Origin: an uncultured Bacteroides sp.
GTDB taxonomy: Bacteria; Bacteroidota; Bacteroidia; Bacteroidales; Bacteroidaceae
DNA length: 64,000 nucleotides
Assembly (NCBI GenBank): GCA_900555635.1
Contig: USLU01000015.1
Coordinates: 36,741 to 100,740 of the forward strand
Direction: 5' to 3'
Shown here: in pieces, positions 1 to 9,994 of the stretch
How the letters are laid out: each line of letters opens with the position of its first letter
How positions within the stretch are numbered: position 1 is the first letter of the stretch
Notes under the pieces: model-generated
Seen by the model: the letters and a program-made list of their open reading frames with translations, nothing else
Told to the model about the DNA's origin: nothing
The model's database searches: none
Position numbers and translations under genes: made by a program

Positions 1-1798
1 TGCCGGCTTTATCTTCGCCGATGGCATGTATATGTGTATTGGCAAGTCCATTTTCGCGTTGATATACTTTGTATGCTTGGTCGGTAAGAGACGGAAAACA
101 TACCAGTCCTTCACCGGTAGCTACCCACAGACGCTTCCGGCTATCTTCATAGATGGCATTGATGGTATTCGAAGGAAACTTATTCTGAACATTGAATAGC
201 TTGATATCTTTTAGTTGGGCATCATACAGTCCCAGTCCTCCGCCAAAAAAGCCTACCCATATCTGTCCTTTGGTATCTTTCAATATACATCTTACCAGAT
301 TGTTCTCTCGATTATAGTGCTCCTTTATCGTCTTCTTTTCCGAGTCGATAAGGTAAATGCCTTCACTTGTCCCTATCCAAATGTTGCTCTCTTTGTCTTC
401 AAAGAATGATCGTACGTCAGAATGAGCTTTGTCTTGAGGGAGAATTTGCTGGAAAGTTTTGGAATGAGGATTATAATGAATGATTCCTCCGTAAAAGAGT
501 CCGAACCATAAATTACCTTTCGAGTCACAAAGTGCGGCTTGTACTGTATTACTGTTTAGTTTTCCGTTTTCACTATTATAGACTGCGATACGTTTCCCTT
601 TACTAAATACATTGATACCTCCTCCGTCAGTACCAATCCAAAGATTGCCAGACTTGTCAATGCAGATGCCGGAGGCTATTTTGGTAGTCAGGCTGTTTCC
701 ATTGGATGGGAAAGGGGTATAATTGTATGTATTGAAAAGTAAAGGTTCGTGTCTTATGAAGTTGATGCCACCTCCCCATGATCCTGCCCATACATTATTG
801 AAAGAATCCTGGAATAAGCATCGTATACTCGAATTGGATAGTCCGTTTTCATCATCTCCTTCTTTAATGATAGTGAAATGAATCAGATCGGTGGAAAGGA
901 AAAGATGTTGTGATAAATCAAGAATGGCTATTCCGCCAAATTCCATAGCTATCCAAAGTTTGTTGTCGTTTAGTTGGCGGATATCGTATATGCGGTGCGA
1001 AATATTATTCATCTTATCGTTGATAAGGATGAAGTTCTCCGTTTCAGGGTTAAATAGTGCCAGTCCCTTATCGGTTCCTACCCAGATGTTGCCGTTTTTG
1101 TCTTTGTAGACGCATGTCACTTCATTACCGGGAAGACTATGCGGGTTTTGAGGGTTATGAGAGAAGTTTTTAGCTTTTCTATCTTTGATGGACAATACAC
1201 TGAAACCGTTGTGCACATGTCCTATGTATAACAGCCCGTTTCCTCCGTCGGCAACAGACCAAATATGATTACTGGCAAGCCCGGGTACAGTATTGGTATT
1301 ATAATGAGTGAATTTGCCGGTTTGTTTGTCGAAATAATCAATACCTTCCCAATAGGTACATATCCACAAGTTACCATCGGCTGCGGCAACAATCTTGGTG
1401 ATGTCGTCGGTTATCAGGCTGGAGGGGTCTTGCTCATCATGTTTATAGGTAGTGAAAGTATCGTTGACATAATTGTATGCATTCACTCCTGCCCGTTGTG
1501 TGCCTATCCATAAGATAGAGTCGACGGGATCATCCAATAAACAATTCAATTCATTGCCGGTGATGCTTTGGCGGGCGGTGGACTCTTCTTTATAATAAGG
1601 TATAAAACGTATGCCGTCAAACTTGTTGAGCCCTTCTTCTGTAGCAAACCATAAGAAACCTTTTTTATCCTGAGCTATACTAACGACATGATTGTTGGAT
1701 AACCCTTCTTTCATGCCTAACTGATTGATAGTATGCAACTGTGCCGGTAATGTAAAAGGGAGGAAACATAGAATGATAGAGAGTAGTGTCTGTTTCAT
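1..1798 (-). CDS. Hybrid two-component-type sensor, N-terminal propeller part (partial)
   Basis: The minus strand is open from an ATG at 1798 to the left edge of the window without a stop. The protein starts with a signal peptide (MKQTLLSIILCFLPFTLPAQ) followed by many repeats of about 45 residues of the type 'D..G.LWIGT..GG...F', the two-component regulator propeller signature (reg_prop). Such propellers form the periplasmic sensor of Bacteroides hybrid two-component systems, which continue with a Y_Y_Y domain, a membrane helix, a kinase, a receiver and an AraC-type DNA-binding domain. Those C-terminal parts lie outside the window, so the hybrid architecture is inferred. It is transcribed away from PUL 1 (2003-12403), the usual arrangement for the regulator that senses an oligosaccharide released by that locus. 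Confidence 0.88.
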   Translation of the reverse strand, partial: MKQTLLSIILCFLPFTLPAQLHTINQLGMKEGLSNNHVVSIAQDKKGFLWFATEEGLNKFDGIRFIPYYKEESTARQSITGNELNCLLDDPVDSILWIGTQRAGVNAYNYVNDTFTTYKHDEQDPSSLITDDITKIVAAADGNLWICTYWEGIDYFDKQTGKFTHYNTNTVPGLASNHIWSVADGGNGLLYIGHVHNGFSVLSIKDRKAKNFSHNPQNPHSLPGNEVTCVYKDKNGNIWVGTDKGLALFNPETENFILINDKMNNISHRIYDIRQLNDNKLWIAMEFGGIAILDLSQHLFLSTDLIHFTIIKEGDDENGLSNSSIRCLFQDSFNNVWAGSWGGGINFIRHEPLLFNTYNYTPFPSNGNSLTTKIASGICIDKSGNLWIGTDGGGINVFSKGKRIAVYNSENGKLNSNTVQAALCDSKGNLWFGLFYGGIIHYNPHSKTFQQILPQDKAHSDVRSFFEDKESNIWIGTSEGIYLIDSEKKTIKEHYNRENNLVRCILKDTKGQIWVGFFGGGLGLYDAQLKDIKLFNVQNKFPSNTINAIYEDSRKRLWVATGEGLVCFPSLTDQAYKVYQRENGLANTHIHAIGEDKAG

Positions 1799-2002
1799 GA
1801 CGTGATATTTTTCTTTCAACGAGTCAAATGTACAAATAAAACCTTTAAGTGATATATATAAATCGTTCATTGATGGATTTGTATCCATTCTCTGCATGAT
1901 TTATATAGCTATCGCATTAAAAAATGGTATATGTTTGCAGTGCCGATTGATGCGAATTGGCGGCAAAATGAACTTATTTGTTTAACTTTAAAAATAATAT
2001 GT

Positions 2003-3529
2003 ATGAAGAAGCATTTTCTGAGTGCCACATTATGGGCATTTCTATCGCTAGCTTTATGTACTACGGGATGTAGCGATGATGATGGCTATCCTGATGTGGA
2101 TGGACAAAATCCTGCGATAACCTTGGTTACCGATCACATCGAGTCTGGTGCCGGTCATAGGTTTACTATCGAAGGTACGCTGGAGGACAAAGATGGTATC
2201 TCTTCCATCAATTTACAATGTGCAGATCTTAACTTGAACAAAACGATTGATCTGATTGAAATCTACGGTGCTCCCAAAGAAACGTATAATCTGAGTTATT
2301 ATTTTGACATCGACCGCGAGGAGATTGGCGAACGTTTCACTGTGAAAGTTACTGTGAATGATGTAGGTGGACGCAGCGTTTCGCAAGATGTACTGATAAC
2401 GATGGATGGTGACTTTGAAAACCCTACGTTCGTACTAGCTCCCGACAAGGAGGTTACAGTGCTGATGAAGAACGAAACAAAGTTCAAATTGAGCTTCACT
2501 GTGAAAGACGATAGAAAATTGGATTATGTACTTATTGATATCCCTAGTATTGAGGGTTTCGAAAGCCGTCGTGTAGAGGCTGAGGGACAAGCTGACTTTA
2601 GTTTCACTGAGAAAATAGTTCTTCCCAATGAAGTGAAGAGCTACAATGTTACTTTGACTGCTGTAGATGCCAAAGGCAAACAGACTGTTGTAAACAGTAC
2701 CATCAATGTTTCCGACATGCCCGACTTCCCCAAAATGTATTTGGCCGACGTGGAAACTGTTGAAGAATTGAACAGTGATGTATTCGGAGTGCCGATGGTG
2801 ATTAACCATACAGGTAAGTACCAATATCGGGCGCGTTACTATAATAAAGCAGCCGGTACGGAAATCTTCTTCTTGCCGCAGAAAACGGACTTTACTCCAA
2901 TCTGTTTCGGTCTTGATCCGGAAGACAATACGAAACTGACGGATGATCCTGATACGGCGAAACCTATTGTACTTGATAAAGCAGGTGTTTATTACGAAAT
3001 AGACATTAACGTGAAAGAGGCTACTTACAAAATGCGTACCTATTCGGTTACTGAAGCTACCAACCCGATGAAATATGAATACGGCACGAAGTGCTTTGAC
3101 CGTAAGGAAAATGGAAATGTAGAAGAATTTATCAACTTCTATATCGGTTGGGGCGGTTCTCCTAAAGATGCGGGTAATCATTTGTTTGTTCAGGATAAGA
3201 CGAATCCTCATCTTTTCTATTATCCCGAAAATGGTGCTTGGACACTTGAAGCCGGTAAGGAAATGAATTTTATTATTTCCAATTCTCATCCCGACGATTG
3301 GTGGGATCATGTAGAGTGGCGTTGTGACAATTCTCAGGAGATAGAGAAGTTTGGCTACTTCAGCAAGAAGGGAGATGTGAATCCTAATTGGGAAGGCACC
3401 AATATGCGTTGGGAAGACGGCTCAGTGGTAGGCGACAACTGGATGAAGCCTACAGTTATGGCTACCGGTAATTACCGCTTCGAGTTTGACGCACACTTGG
3501 GGCGTGGCAAGATTGTTCCTGCTAAATAA
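2003..3529 (+). CDS. PUL 1 surface glycan-binding lipoprotein (SusE/F-like, Ig-like domains)
   Basis: A 508-residue secreted lipoprotein. The ATG at 2003 is preferred over an in-frame ATG at 1931 because it puts a lipoprotein signal at the N-terminus with the lipobox cysteine at residue 23 (TTGCSDDDG); the acidic run after the Cys fits a Bacteroides surface-export signal. Residues of about 30-250 look like two beta-sandwich (Ig/cadherin-like) domains, with 'DKDGISS' and 'DAKGKQT' turns. The C-terminal half is rich in Trp, Gly and Asp, like the carbohydrate-binding domains of SusE/SusF proteins. It lies directly upstream of susC rather than after susD, the usual place for this class. The role, binding glycan at the cell surface for the SusCD pair, is inferred from family and position. 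Confidence 0.75.
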   Translation: MKKHFLSATLWAFLSLALCTTGCSDDDGYPDVDGQNPAITLVTDHIESGAGHRFTIEGTLEDKDGISSINLQCADLNLNKTIDLIEIYGAPKETYNLSYYFDIDREEIGERFTVKVTVNDVGGRSVSQDVLITMDGDFENPTFVLAPDKEVTVLMKNETKFKLSFTVKDDRKLDYVLIDIPSIEGFESRRVEAEGQADFSFTEKIVLPNEVKSYNVTLTAVDAKGKQTVVNSTINVSDMPDFPKMYLADVETVEELNSDVFGVPMVINHTGKYQYRARYYNKAAGTEIFFLPQKTDFTPICFGLDPEDNTKLTDDPDTAKPIVLDKAGVYYEIDINVKEATYKMRTYSVTEATNPMKYEYGTKCFDRKENGNVEEFINFYIGWGGSPKDAGNHLFVQDKTNPHLFYYPENGAWTLEAGKEMNFIISNSHPDDWWDHVEWRCDNSQEIEKFGYFSKKGDVNPNWEGTNMRWEDGSVVGDNWMKPTVMATGNYRFEFDAHLGRGKIVPAK

Positions 3530-3551
3530 AATGTAACATTAGATTGAAAAT

Positions 3552-6500
3552 ATGAAAAAGCAGATATTATTATTATGTCTTGCGCTCATTAGCTTATGCA
3601 GTTATGCGCAGACCACTGTGAAAGGTGTAGTGACTTCGGCCACAGACAAGGAGCCGCTGATTGGTGCAACGGTGCAGGTAAAAGGCACTGGAAACGGTAC
3701 TATCACCGGGCTGAATGGAGATTATTCATTGGCGAATGTGCCTGATAATGCAGTACTCGTATTCTCTACCATCGGTTTTGAGAATCAGGAAATAAAGGTT
3801 GCCGGTCAGTCGGTTATCAACGTGGTGCTCAAAGAATCGAGTGAATTATTGGATGAAGTAGTGGTTATTGGTTACGGTGCTGTGAAAAAGAGTGACTTGA
3901 CCAGTTCTATCGCTACGGTGAAAGGTGACGAAATCACAGAAACCGTGACTGGTAACGCCATGGATGCTTTGCAGGGTAAAGTGAATGGTGTGCAAGTTAC
4001 CAGCGGTGGTGGTCCGGGTGCTACTCCGAAGGTGTTGATTCGTGGTGTAACGACTGTCAACGGTACCAACCCGCTATATGTTGTAGACGGTATGCCGGTT
4101 GGTGACAATATCAACTTCTTGAACAGCAATGATATTGCTTCTATGGAGGTATTGAAGGATGCTTCAGCAGCCGCTATCTATGGTACACGTGCATCAAACG
4201 GTGTTATCTTGATTACCACTAAGAAAGGAAAAATAGGCAAAACCCGTATCAATTGGAATACCTCTGTAGGTTTCCAGACTGTAGCCAAACCGGATATTGC
4301 CGGTCCGGCTGAATATAAGGAAGTATTCAATACCCGTTACACGAACGATGGCTTGTCTTCCATTTGGAAGGATGAGGGTGCAACAACTAATCCGGGAGGT
4401 ACCGACTGGTGGGATACCGTGGTCAATAAGACAGCCTTGGTGCAGAATCATTCGCTCAGTGTTGCCGGTGGCTCTGAACAGCTTGTTTACAACTTCAGCG
4501 TGGGTTACTATCGCAACAACTCACAATTTGATGTAGGTTATTGGGATAAAATCAATATTCGACTGAATACTGAATATACCTTCAATAAGTACGTGAAAAT
4601 GGGTGTTGATATTGCTCCGCGTGTTGAATCATGGGATGATACTCCGAATGTATTCTCAGCTGCAATGGCCATGGACCCTACAACTCCAATGTTCCGTCCG
4701 CAAGATCAGTGGTCAGACAACGAGTTTAACAACTACCAACGTTCTTATAACAATCAAGAATGGAATCCGGCCGGTAGTGTGGCCCGTCAAAACGCACACT
4801 CTCGCGAACTGGGTGCTATCCTGAATACCTATTTACAAGTGAATCCGATAGAAAAGTTGACTTTGCGTACTCAGTTTGGCGCCAATGCGCACTATCGCCG
4901 TTCAGATACGTTCATTCCTGAATTTAGCATGGACCCGCTGGAACAGCAGACATTGAGCGAGATTACCCGTCGCAACCAGGAATGGTTTGACTGGAACTGG
5001 ACGAACACGGCAACTTATGCGGATACTTTTGCCGAAAAGCATAACTTGAACGTTATGGCCGGTTTTACCGCTGAGCGTTTCGCATGGTACAACACGCAGG
5101 CTAGACGCGATAATGTGCCTAATAACTTGGATCAGATGCAAGAGGTGAATGCCGGACAGCAGGGTACAGACGAGGCAAATGGCGAAACAACTTACAATAC
5201 GCTGGTTTCTTTCTTAGGACGTGTCATGTATAACTACGATAATCGTTACTACATCTCCGCGTCTCTCCGTGCCGATGGTTCTTCCCGTTTCCCCAAAGGA
5301 AATAAGTATGCTCTTTTCCCTTCAGTATCTGCTTCTTGGCGTGTCATCAGTGAGGGATTTATGCAGGATCAGGAAATCTTCAGCGACTTGAAAATACGTG
5401 GTGGCTGGGGCCGTGTAGGTAACCAGAGCATCGATAACAATGCTACACTAACTTTGCTGAGCGAGACTCAATATTATTTGGGCAATGCATTGACGAATGG
5501 TTATTTCGTATCTACGGTAGGTAACAAACAGTTGAAATGGGAGACCGTTGAAGACTGGAACTTAGGTGTAGACATGTCTTTCCTGGATTCACGTCTGGGT
5601 GTGACATTCGAGTATTTCCAAAAGAAGTCCATAGACATGCTCTACAAGAAGCAGAATATCTTGTCGCTGGGCTATGACAACTGGAACAGCCAGATTTGGA
5701 TGAACATCGGTAGTATGCAGGCACGTGGTTGGGAATTGGGACTTTCCTGGCGCGATAACATCGGTAAGGATTTCTCTTACGACCTTGGTCTGAATCTTTC
5801 TGCCGTACGCAACAAGGCTATCAAGTTCTCGGGTGACGGTCCTATCAATTTAGGTGGATTCAACAGTGACCAGATTATCCGTAATGAGGATGGTGGTTAT
5901 ATCTCACGCTTCTATGGTTATGTAGCCGATGGCTTGTTCCAGAACTGGGAAGAGGTATATGCTCACACCGATGAACATGGAACCCTGATTCAGCCCAATG
6001 CGAAGCCGGGAGATATCCGCTTCAAGGATCGTGACCACAACGGCGTGCTCGATGCCAACGATAAAGATTATATCGGTAATCCTTATCCCGACTTGATGAT
6101 GGGTCTGAACATTGGCATGCGTTACAAGAATATCGACTTTGCCGCTAACTTCTATGGTACGTTCGGTAATGATATTTACAATATAACTAAAGGAAGATAT
6201 TCCGGTGCCGGCGGACAGAATGTTTGGGCAGGTACATTGGAAGAAGCATGGCACGGTGAGGGAACCAGTAATAAGATTCCCCGCTTGACGAGCAACGATT
6301 TGAACTTGAACTATAACCGTGTGTCTAGCTTCTATGTGGAAGACGGTTCCTATTTGCGTTGCAAACTGTTACAGATTGGTTATACACTTCCTAAGAAGTG
6401 GGTTGGTGGTGCTGATTTGCGCCTCTCTTTCTCGGCGCAGAATCCGTTTACTATTACCGGCTATTCCGGTATGGACCCCGAACGTCCGATGGTTGACGGT

Positions 6501-6599
6501 ACTACCGATAATTCGGGTAGTGCCATCAATACTGGTATCGACAACGTGGCTTACCCTAATCCGAGAACATTCTTATTCGGCATTGACTTTAAATTTTAA
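3552..6599 (+). CDS. SusC-family TonB-dependent outer-membrane transporter (PUL 1)
   Basis: A 1015-residue SusC/RagA-type transporter. After a signal peptide ending at about residue 19 (CSYAQ) comes a carboxypeptidase-regulatory-like domain ('GVVTSATDKEPLIGA'). A TonB-box-like segment follows (LDEVVVIGYGAVKKSDLTSS), then a plug domain with 'GVQVTSGGGPGATPKVLIRG', and a large beta-barrel ending in aromatic residues (FLFGIDFKF). SusC proteins import oligosaccharides across the outer membrane using TonB energy, with SusD as a lid. The gene starts 22 bp after the lipoprotein gene and ends 13 bp before the susD gene, so co-transcription is near certain. The length is normal for the family. Confidence 0.96.
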   Translation: MKKQILLLCLALISLCSYAQTTVKGVVTSATDKEPLIGATVQVKGTGNGTITGLNGDYSLANVPDNAVLVFSTIGFENQEIKVAGQSVINVVLKESSELLDEVVVIGYGAVKKSDLTSSIATVKGDEITETVTGNAMDALQGKVNGVQVTSGGGPGATPKVLIRGVTTVNGTNPLYVVDGMPVGDNINFLNSNDIASMEVLKDASAAAIYGTRASNGVILITTKKGKIGKTRINWNTSVGFQTVAKPDIAGPAEYKEVFNTRYTNDGLSSIWKDEGATTNPGGTDWWDTVVNKTALVQNHSLSVAGGSEQLVYNFSVGYYRNNSQFDVGYWDKINIRLNTEYTFNKYVKMGVDIAPRVESWDDTPNVFSAAMAMDPTTPMFRPQDQWSDNEFNNYQRSYNNQEWNPAGSVARQNAHSRELGAILNTYLQVNPIEKLTLRTQFGANAHYRRSDTFIPEFSMDPLEQQTLSEITRRNQEWFDWNWTNTATYADTFAEKHNLNVMAGFTAERFAWYNTQARRDNVPNNLDQMQEVNAGQQGTDEANGETTYNTLVSFLGRVMYNYDNRYYISASLRADGSSRFPKGNKYALFPSVSASWRVISEGFMQDQEIFSDLKIRGGWGRVGNQSIDNNATLTLLSETQYYLGNALTNGYFVSTVGNKQLKWETVEDWNLGVDMSFLDSRLGVTFEYFQKKSIDMLYKKQNILSLGYDNWNSQIWMNIGSMQARGWELGLSWRDNIGKDFSYDLGLNLSAVRNKAIKFSGDGPINLGGFNSDQIIRNEDGGYISRFYGYVADGLFQNWEEVYAHTDEHGTLIQPNAKPGDIRFKDRDHNGVLDANDKDYIGNPYPDLMMGLNIGMRYKNIDFAANFYGTFGNDIYNITKGRYSGAGGQNVWAGTLEEAWHGEGTSNKIPRLTSNDLNLNYNRVSSFYVEDGSYLRCKLLQIGYTLPKKWVGGADLRLSFSAQNPFTITGYSGMDPERPMVDGTTDNSGSAINTGIDNVAYPNPRTFLFGIDFKF

Positions 6600-6612
6600 T
6601 TCTTGATTATCC

Positions 6613-8262
6613 ATGAAACGAATATTTACAATAGTAGCTTTGATTGCTTCGCTGATGCTTACTTCTTGCGAGGACTTCCTGAACGAGGACGTGCGCGGGC
6701 AATTGAACTTGGACACTTATTACAAGTCCATAGAAGAATGTGAATCCTCTGTGACGAGTTGTTATCAGGCGCTTACCTACGGAGGATGGTGGCAGATCAA
6801 TACCGTATGGCTGCTTTCAGAGATGTGTAGTGATGATGCTTGGATGGGCAATACTTCGCAAAGCCAGAGTGACTATATCTCATTGGCGCACTATCAGGGA
6901 AACGGTGCCAGTAACGGTCCTATTTCTAACTTCTGGCAATATCGCTACAAGGGTATCTTGCGTTGTAACATTGCTATAGAGCATATTTCGGCTCTTGAAA
7001 CTACGAATACTGAAGCTAGAGACCGTCTGGTAGCTGAAGCCCGTTTTCTGCGGGGATATTATTACTTCGAACTGGTGAGAAACTTTGGAGGCGTGCCTCT
7101 GATGACAAGTTTCCAGATGCCGGAAGAGGTTCAAGGCACTGAACGTGCTACGGAAGAGGCAGTCTATAAGTTTATCGAAGATGATCTGAAGGCGGCGGCT
7201 GAGGTATTGCCGCAGCGTGGTGTTGCCCAAGTGGGACGTGCTACTCGTGGTGCTGCATTGGGCTTGTTGGGTAAGGTTTATCTTTATCAGGAGAAGTGGG
7301 AAGATGCTCGTAAAGCGTTGTATACAGTGATTGACGAAGGTAAATATAAGTTGCTTCCCAACTTCGGTGACGTATGGAGCCTGGCATATGACAATAGTGA
7401 AGAGAGTCTTTTCGAGATTCAGTACGAATATCATCCTACGTTGGGCCTAGGCGGTTCGCTTGCTACAGTAACCGGTGCTCGTAATGGCCCTGGTGATGGC
7501 TGGAGTTGGTGTTTGCCTACTGCCAATTTGGAACAGGCTTATATGGATGCCGGTGATAAGGAACGTTTGAAGTGGACTATCATTAAATCCGGTTGTACCG
7601 AGATTGCCGGAGAAGACAAGTTCACAGAATTTGTAGAAACTAGCAAAGCCTTGAACAAATATCAGGAATACGTTGATAAGTATGGTTGGGATCCCAACTG
7701 CTATATCATTGATCCTGCGCAGCATAAATCTGCACGTGTCATCCGTAAGTATTTTTTGCCGCTGAAAGACCGTCCGGAAATCTATAATACAGATAAGAGT
7801 CCTTTGAACCATCGTATTCTGCGCTATGCCGATGTACTTTTGATGTACGCTGAGGCTTGCAACGAACTGGGGGATGATGATTCTGCACGTGGCGCCCTCA
7901 ATGAAGTGCGTAAACGTGCGAAATTGGCTGATGTTACAGCAAGCGGAACTGAATTGCAGAAGGCCATTCGTCAGGAACGACGTCTTGAACTTGCTTTCGA
8001 GCAGAACCGTCTGTACGATATCCGCCGTTGGACGGACAACAATGGAAAGAAAGTTATTTCTAACTTGATGGGACCGGACGGAACATTCGTGAAGTGGAAT
8101 ACCAGCGAAGCGACCCGTGATGCTCTCGAATGGGCAAACCAAGGTGAGGCAAGCGATAAGGGTAAAGGTTTTATTGAAAGCCGTGATATGGTATTCCCGA
8201 TTCCTTTGTATGAAATTACCATGTCTAATGGTTCGATTACCCAAAATCCGGGTTGGAATTAA
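6613..8262 (+). CDS. SusD-family glycan-binding outer-membrane lipoprotein (PUL 1)
   Basis: A 549-residue SusD/RagB protein. The lipoprotein signal has its cysteine at about residue 19 (LTSCEDFLNED). The N-terminal half carries the family's TPR-like helices, including 'EARFLRGYYYFELVRNFGGVPL'-type residues. The C-terminal SusD domain holds 'RYADVLLMYAEACNELG' and 'ERRLELAFEQNRLYDIRRW', and it ends in 'ITQNPGWN', the usual terminus. SusD proteins bind the glycan and cap the SusC barrel. The glycan specificity cannot be read from the sequence. Confidence 0.96.
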   Translation: MKRIFTIVALIASLMLTSCEDFLNEDVRGQLNLDTYYKSIEECESSVTSCYQALTYGGWWQINTVWLLSEMCSDDAWMGNTSQSQSDYISLAHYQGNGASNGPISNFWQYRYKGILRCNIAIEHISALETTNTEARDRLVAEARFLRGYYYFELVRNFGGVPLMTSFQMPEEVQGTERATEEAVYKFIEDDLKAAAEVLPQRGVAQVGRATRGAALGLLGKVYLYQEKWEDARKALYTVIDEGKYKLLPNFGDVWSLAYDNSEESLFEIQYEYHPTLGLGGSLATVTGARNGPGDGWSWCLPTANLEQAYMDAGDKERLKWTIIKSGCTEIAGEDKFTEFVETSKALNKYQEYVDKYGWDPNCYIIDPAQHKSARVIRKYFLPLKDRPEIYNTDKSPLNHRILRYADVLLMYAEACNELGDDDSARGALNEVRKRAKLADVTASGTELQKAIRQERRLELAFEQNRLYDIRRWTDNNGKKVISNLMGPDGTFVKWNTSEATRDALEWANQGEASDKGKGFIESRDMVFPIPLYEITMSNGSITQNPGWN

Positions 8263-8300
8263 ACGTTTGTTTGTAGGATAACTAATAGCCTATTTGTAGT

Positions 8301-8342
8301 ATCTCAATTCTCCTCCCTCCTGAGAGGAGGGGAATTGAGATA
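8301..8342 (+). promoter_or_regulatory. Intra-operon hairpin between susD and GH30 (attenuator/processing site)
   Basis: The 117-bp gap between the susD-like and GH30 genes holds a long inverted repeat. ATCTCAATTC at 8301-8310 pairs with GAATTGAGAT ending at 8342, and CCTCC/GGAGG tracts pair inside. The loop side is TGAG, and the stem is followed by 'atcttgttt'. It could lower expression of the two enzymes relative to SusCD, or protect the susCD mRNA 3' end after processing. Both roles are inferred. Confidence 0.6.
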
Positions 8343-8379
8343 TCTTGTTTAATGCGATGTGTCATTTAATACATAGAAA

Positions 8380-9984
8380 ATGATGAAAATAAAATATATT
8401 CTTATTTATCTGCTGTCGCTGGTCATGATGGCTTGCGGTGACGATTCACCGTCAACTCCCGATTCGCCTGACAATCCTGATGGACCGGGTACTAGTGTAG
8501 AAAAGTCGGTTACGGTAAATGCCGGTCAGACTTATCAAACTATCGTAGGCTTCGGTGCTTCCGATTGCTGGTCGCCTGCTTATGTGGGCAAACATTGGAC
8601 GTCGAGCCGTGATAAAATCAGCGAACTGTTGTTTTCTTCCGCTATCGAGTCGGGAAAGCCAAAAGGTATCGGGCTCTCCATGTGGCGTGTCAACCTGGGT
8701 GGTGGAAGTGCCGAACAAGGTGATGCAAGCGGTATTGCAGATAAATCCCGCCGTGCAGAATCTTATCTGACTGCTAACGGTACGCTCGACTGGACTCGTT
8801 GCGAAGGCCAACGTTACTTTATGAAACGTGCCAAAGAATTGGGCTGTGAAAACTTTGTGCTTTTCAGCAATACCCCTCCCGTACAATACACTTCCAACGG
8901 TAAAGGCTTCTCTTCCAGCGGTGGAGTATCGAATTTGAAAAGTGAATACTATGATGACTTTGCCGCTTATCTGGCCAACGTGACTAAATATTATGTAGGT
9001 GAAGGATATTCAATCACCCATATATCTCCTGTCAATGAACCGCAATATAATTGGGAGAGCGGTCAGGAAGGTAGTGGCTGGACCAATGATGAAGTAGCCC
9101 GGCTGGCTCGTGAGCTGGATAAATCATTGTCATCTTCCAGTTTGTCTACTGATATTCTGCTGGGAGAATCCGGCGATTGGGAATATCTGTATAAGACGAA
9201 GTCCGATGACAATCGTAGCAATGTACTTTCTGCTTTCTTCACTCCCGGTTCTTCTGCTTACGTCGGTGATCTGGCTCATGTTAAGAAACTGATTTGCGGT
9301 CATAGTTATTGGACCGACGGCACTTGGGAAGGCATGCGTAGCGTTCGCCAACAAGTGGCCCAAGCTGCTAAACAATACGGTCTTGACGTATGGCAAAGCG
9401 AATGGAGCATGCTGGGCGACGGTTATAGCTCCTCTGAATTTGTGGGATATGACAAAGCGACGGAGATGGACATCGCACTCTACATGTCGAAAGTGATACA
9501 CAACGACCTCACAGTAGCCGGTGTTACTTCGTGGAGCTATTGGACTTCGATGGACGTTGCCCATTGGGGACATAAGAACCGCTTCCTGCTTATCTCACTC
9601 GTACCCTCCGGAGGTGTAGATGGCGATATAGCCCAAGAAGGAACTTATCAGCCTGCCGCCACTTTATGGGTATTGGGTAACTATAGCCGTTTTATTCGTC
9701 CGGGCTATCGTCGTATAGGTCTTGACTTGAATGAATCTCGCAGTTTCTTTGGTTCGGCATGGATTTCTCCTGACGGCGATAAGATTGTTACAGTGTATAC
9801 CAATCTATCTGATAAAGGTGTTCGTCTGAACGAAACGCATACCGGATGGAGTGGAGAGGTTAAGTCTGTGACGACTTATACAACTACAGGTAGCAAGAAT
9901 CTGATAGAGAGTACAGTAGCTGCTGATCAGTCGGTTGTCTTGGATGCCGGGAGTGTAACTACCGTAGTATATCAACTCAAATAA
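8380..9984 (+). CDS. GH30-family glycoside hydrolase lipoprotein (PUL 1)
   Basis: A 534-residue lipoprotein (cysteine at about residue 19, VMMACGDDS, then a Pro/Asp/Ser-rich linker) with a GH30-type (beta/alpha)8 barrel and a C-terminal beta-sandwich. The N-terminal 'IVGFGASDCWS' is the family's opening motif. The acid/base lies in 'SPVNEPQYNW' (Glu near 221) and the nucleophile in 'DVWQSEWSM' (Glu near 340). GH30 enzymes retain configuration and cleave beta-linked glycans such as beta-1,6-glucan, beta-1,6-galactan or xylan. I cannot fix the subfamily. The partner GH2 makes a beta-galactan or beta-glucan plausible. The lipoprotein signal with acidic residues suggests a surface endo-acting enzyme. 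It is the first enzyme of the locus, after a hairpin-containing gap. Confidence 0.85.
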   Translation: MMKIKYILIYLLSLVMMACGDDSPSTPDSPDNPDGPGTSVEKSVTVNAGQTYQTIVGFGASDCWSPAYVGKHWTSSRDKISELLFSSAIESGKPKGIGLSMWRVNLGGGSAEQGDASGIADKSRRAESYLTANGTLDWTRCEGQRYFMKRAKELGCENFVLFSNTPPVQYTSNGKGFSSSGGVSNLKSEYYDDFAAYLANVTKYYVGEGYSITHISPVNEPQYNWESGQEGSGWTNDEVARLARELDKSLSSSSLSTDILLGESGDWEYLYKTKSDDNRSNVLSAFFTPGSSAYVGDLAHVKKLICGHSYWTDGTWEGMRSVRQQVAQAAKQYGLDVWQSEWSMLGDGYSSSEFVGYDKATEMDIALYMSKVIHNDLTVAGVTSWSYWTSMDVAHWGHKNRFLLISLVPSGGVDGDIAQEGTYQPAATLWVLGNYSRFIRPGYRRIGLDLNESRSFFGSAWISPDGDKIVTVYTNLSDKGVRLNETHTGWSGEVKSVTTYTTTGSKNLIESTVAADQSVVLDAGSVTTVVYQLK

Positions 9985-9994
9985 CATATAAAAG

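Noticed and set aside
2435..3310. Long minus-strand open frame (291 codons) inside the PUL 1 lipoprotein gene
   Set aside because: It is antisense to a clear lipoprotein gene, has no family motifs or signal, and has the composition of a reverse-frame shadow.
7447..8244. Minus-strand open frame of 265 codons within susD of PUL 1
   Set aside because: Antisense to a well-supported SusD gene and without recognisable domains.
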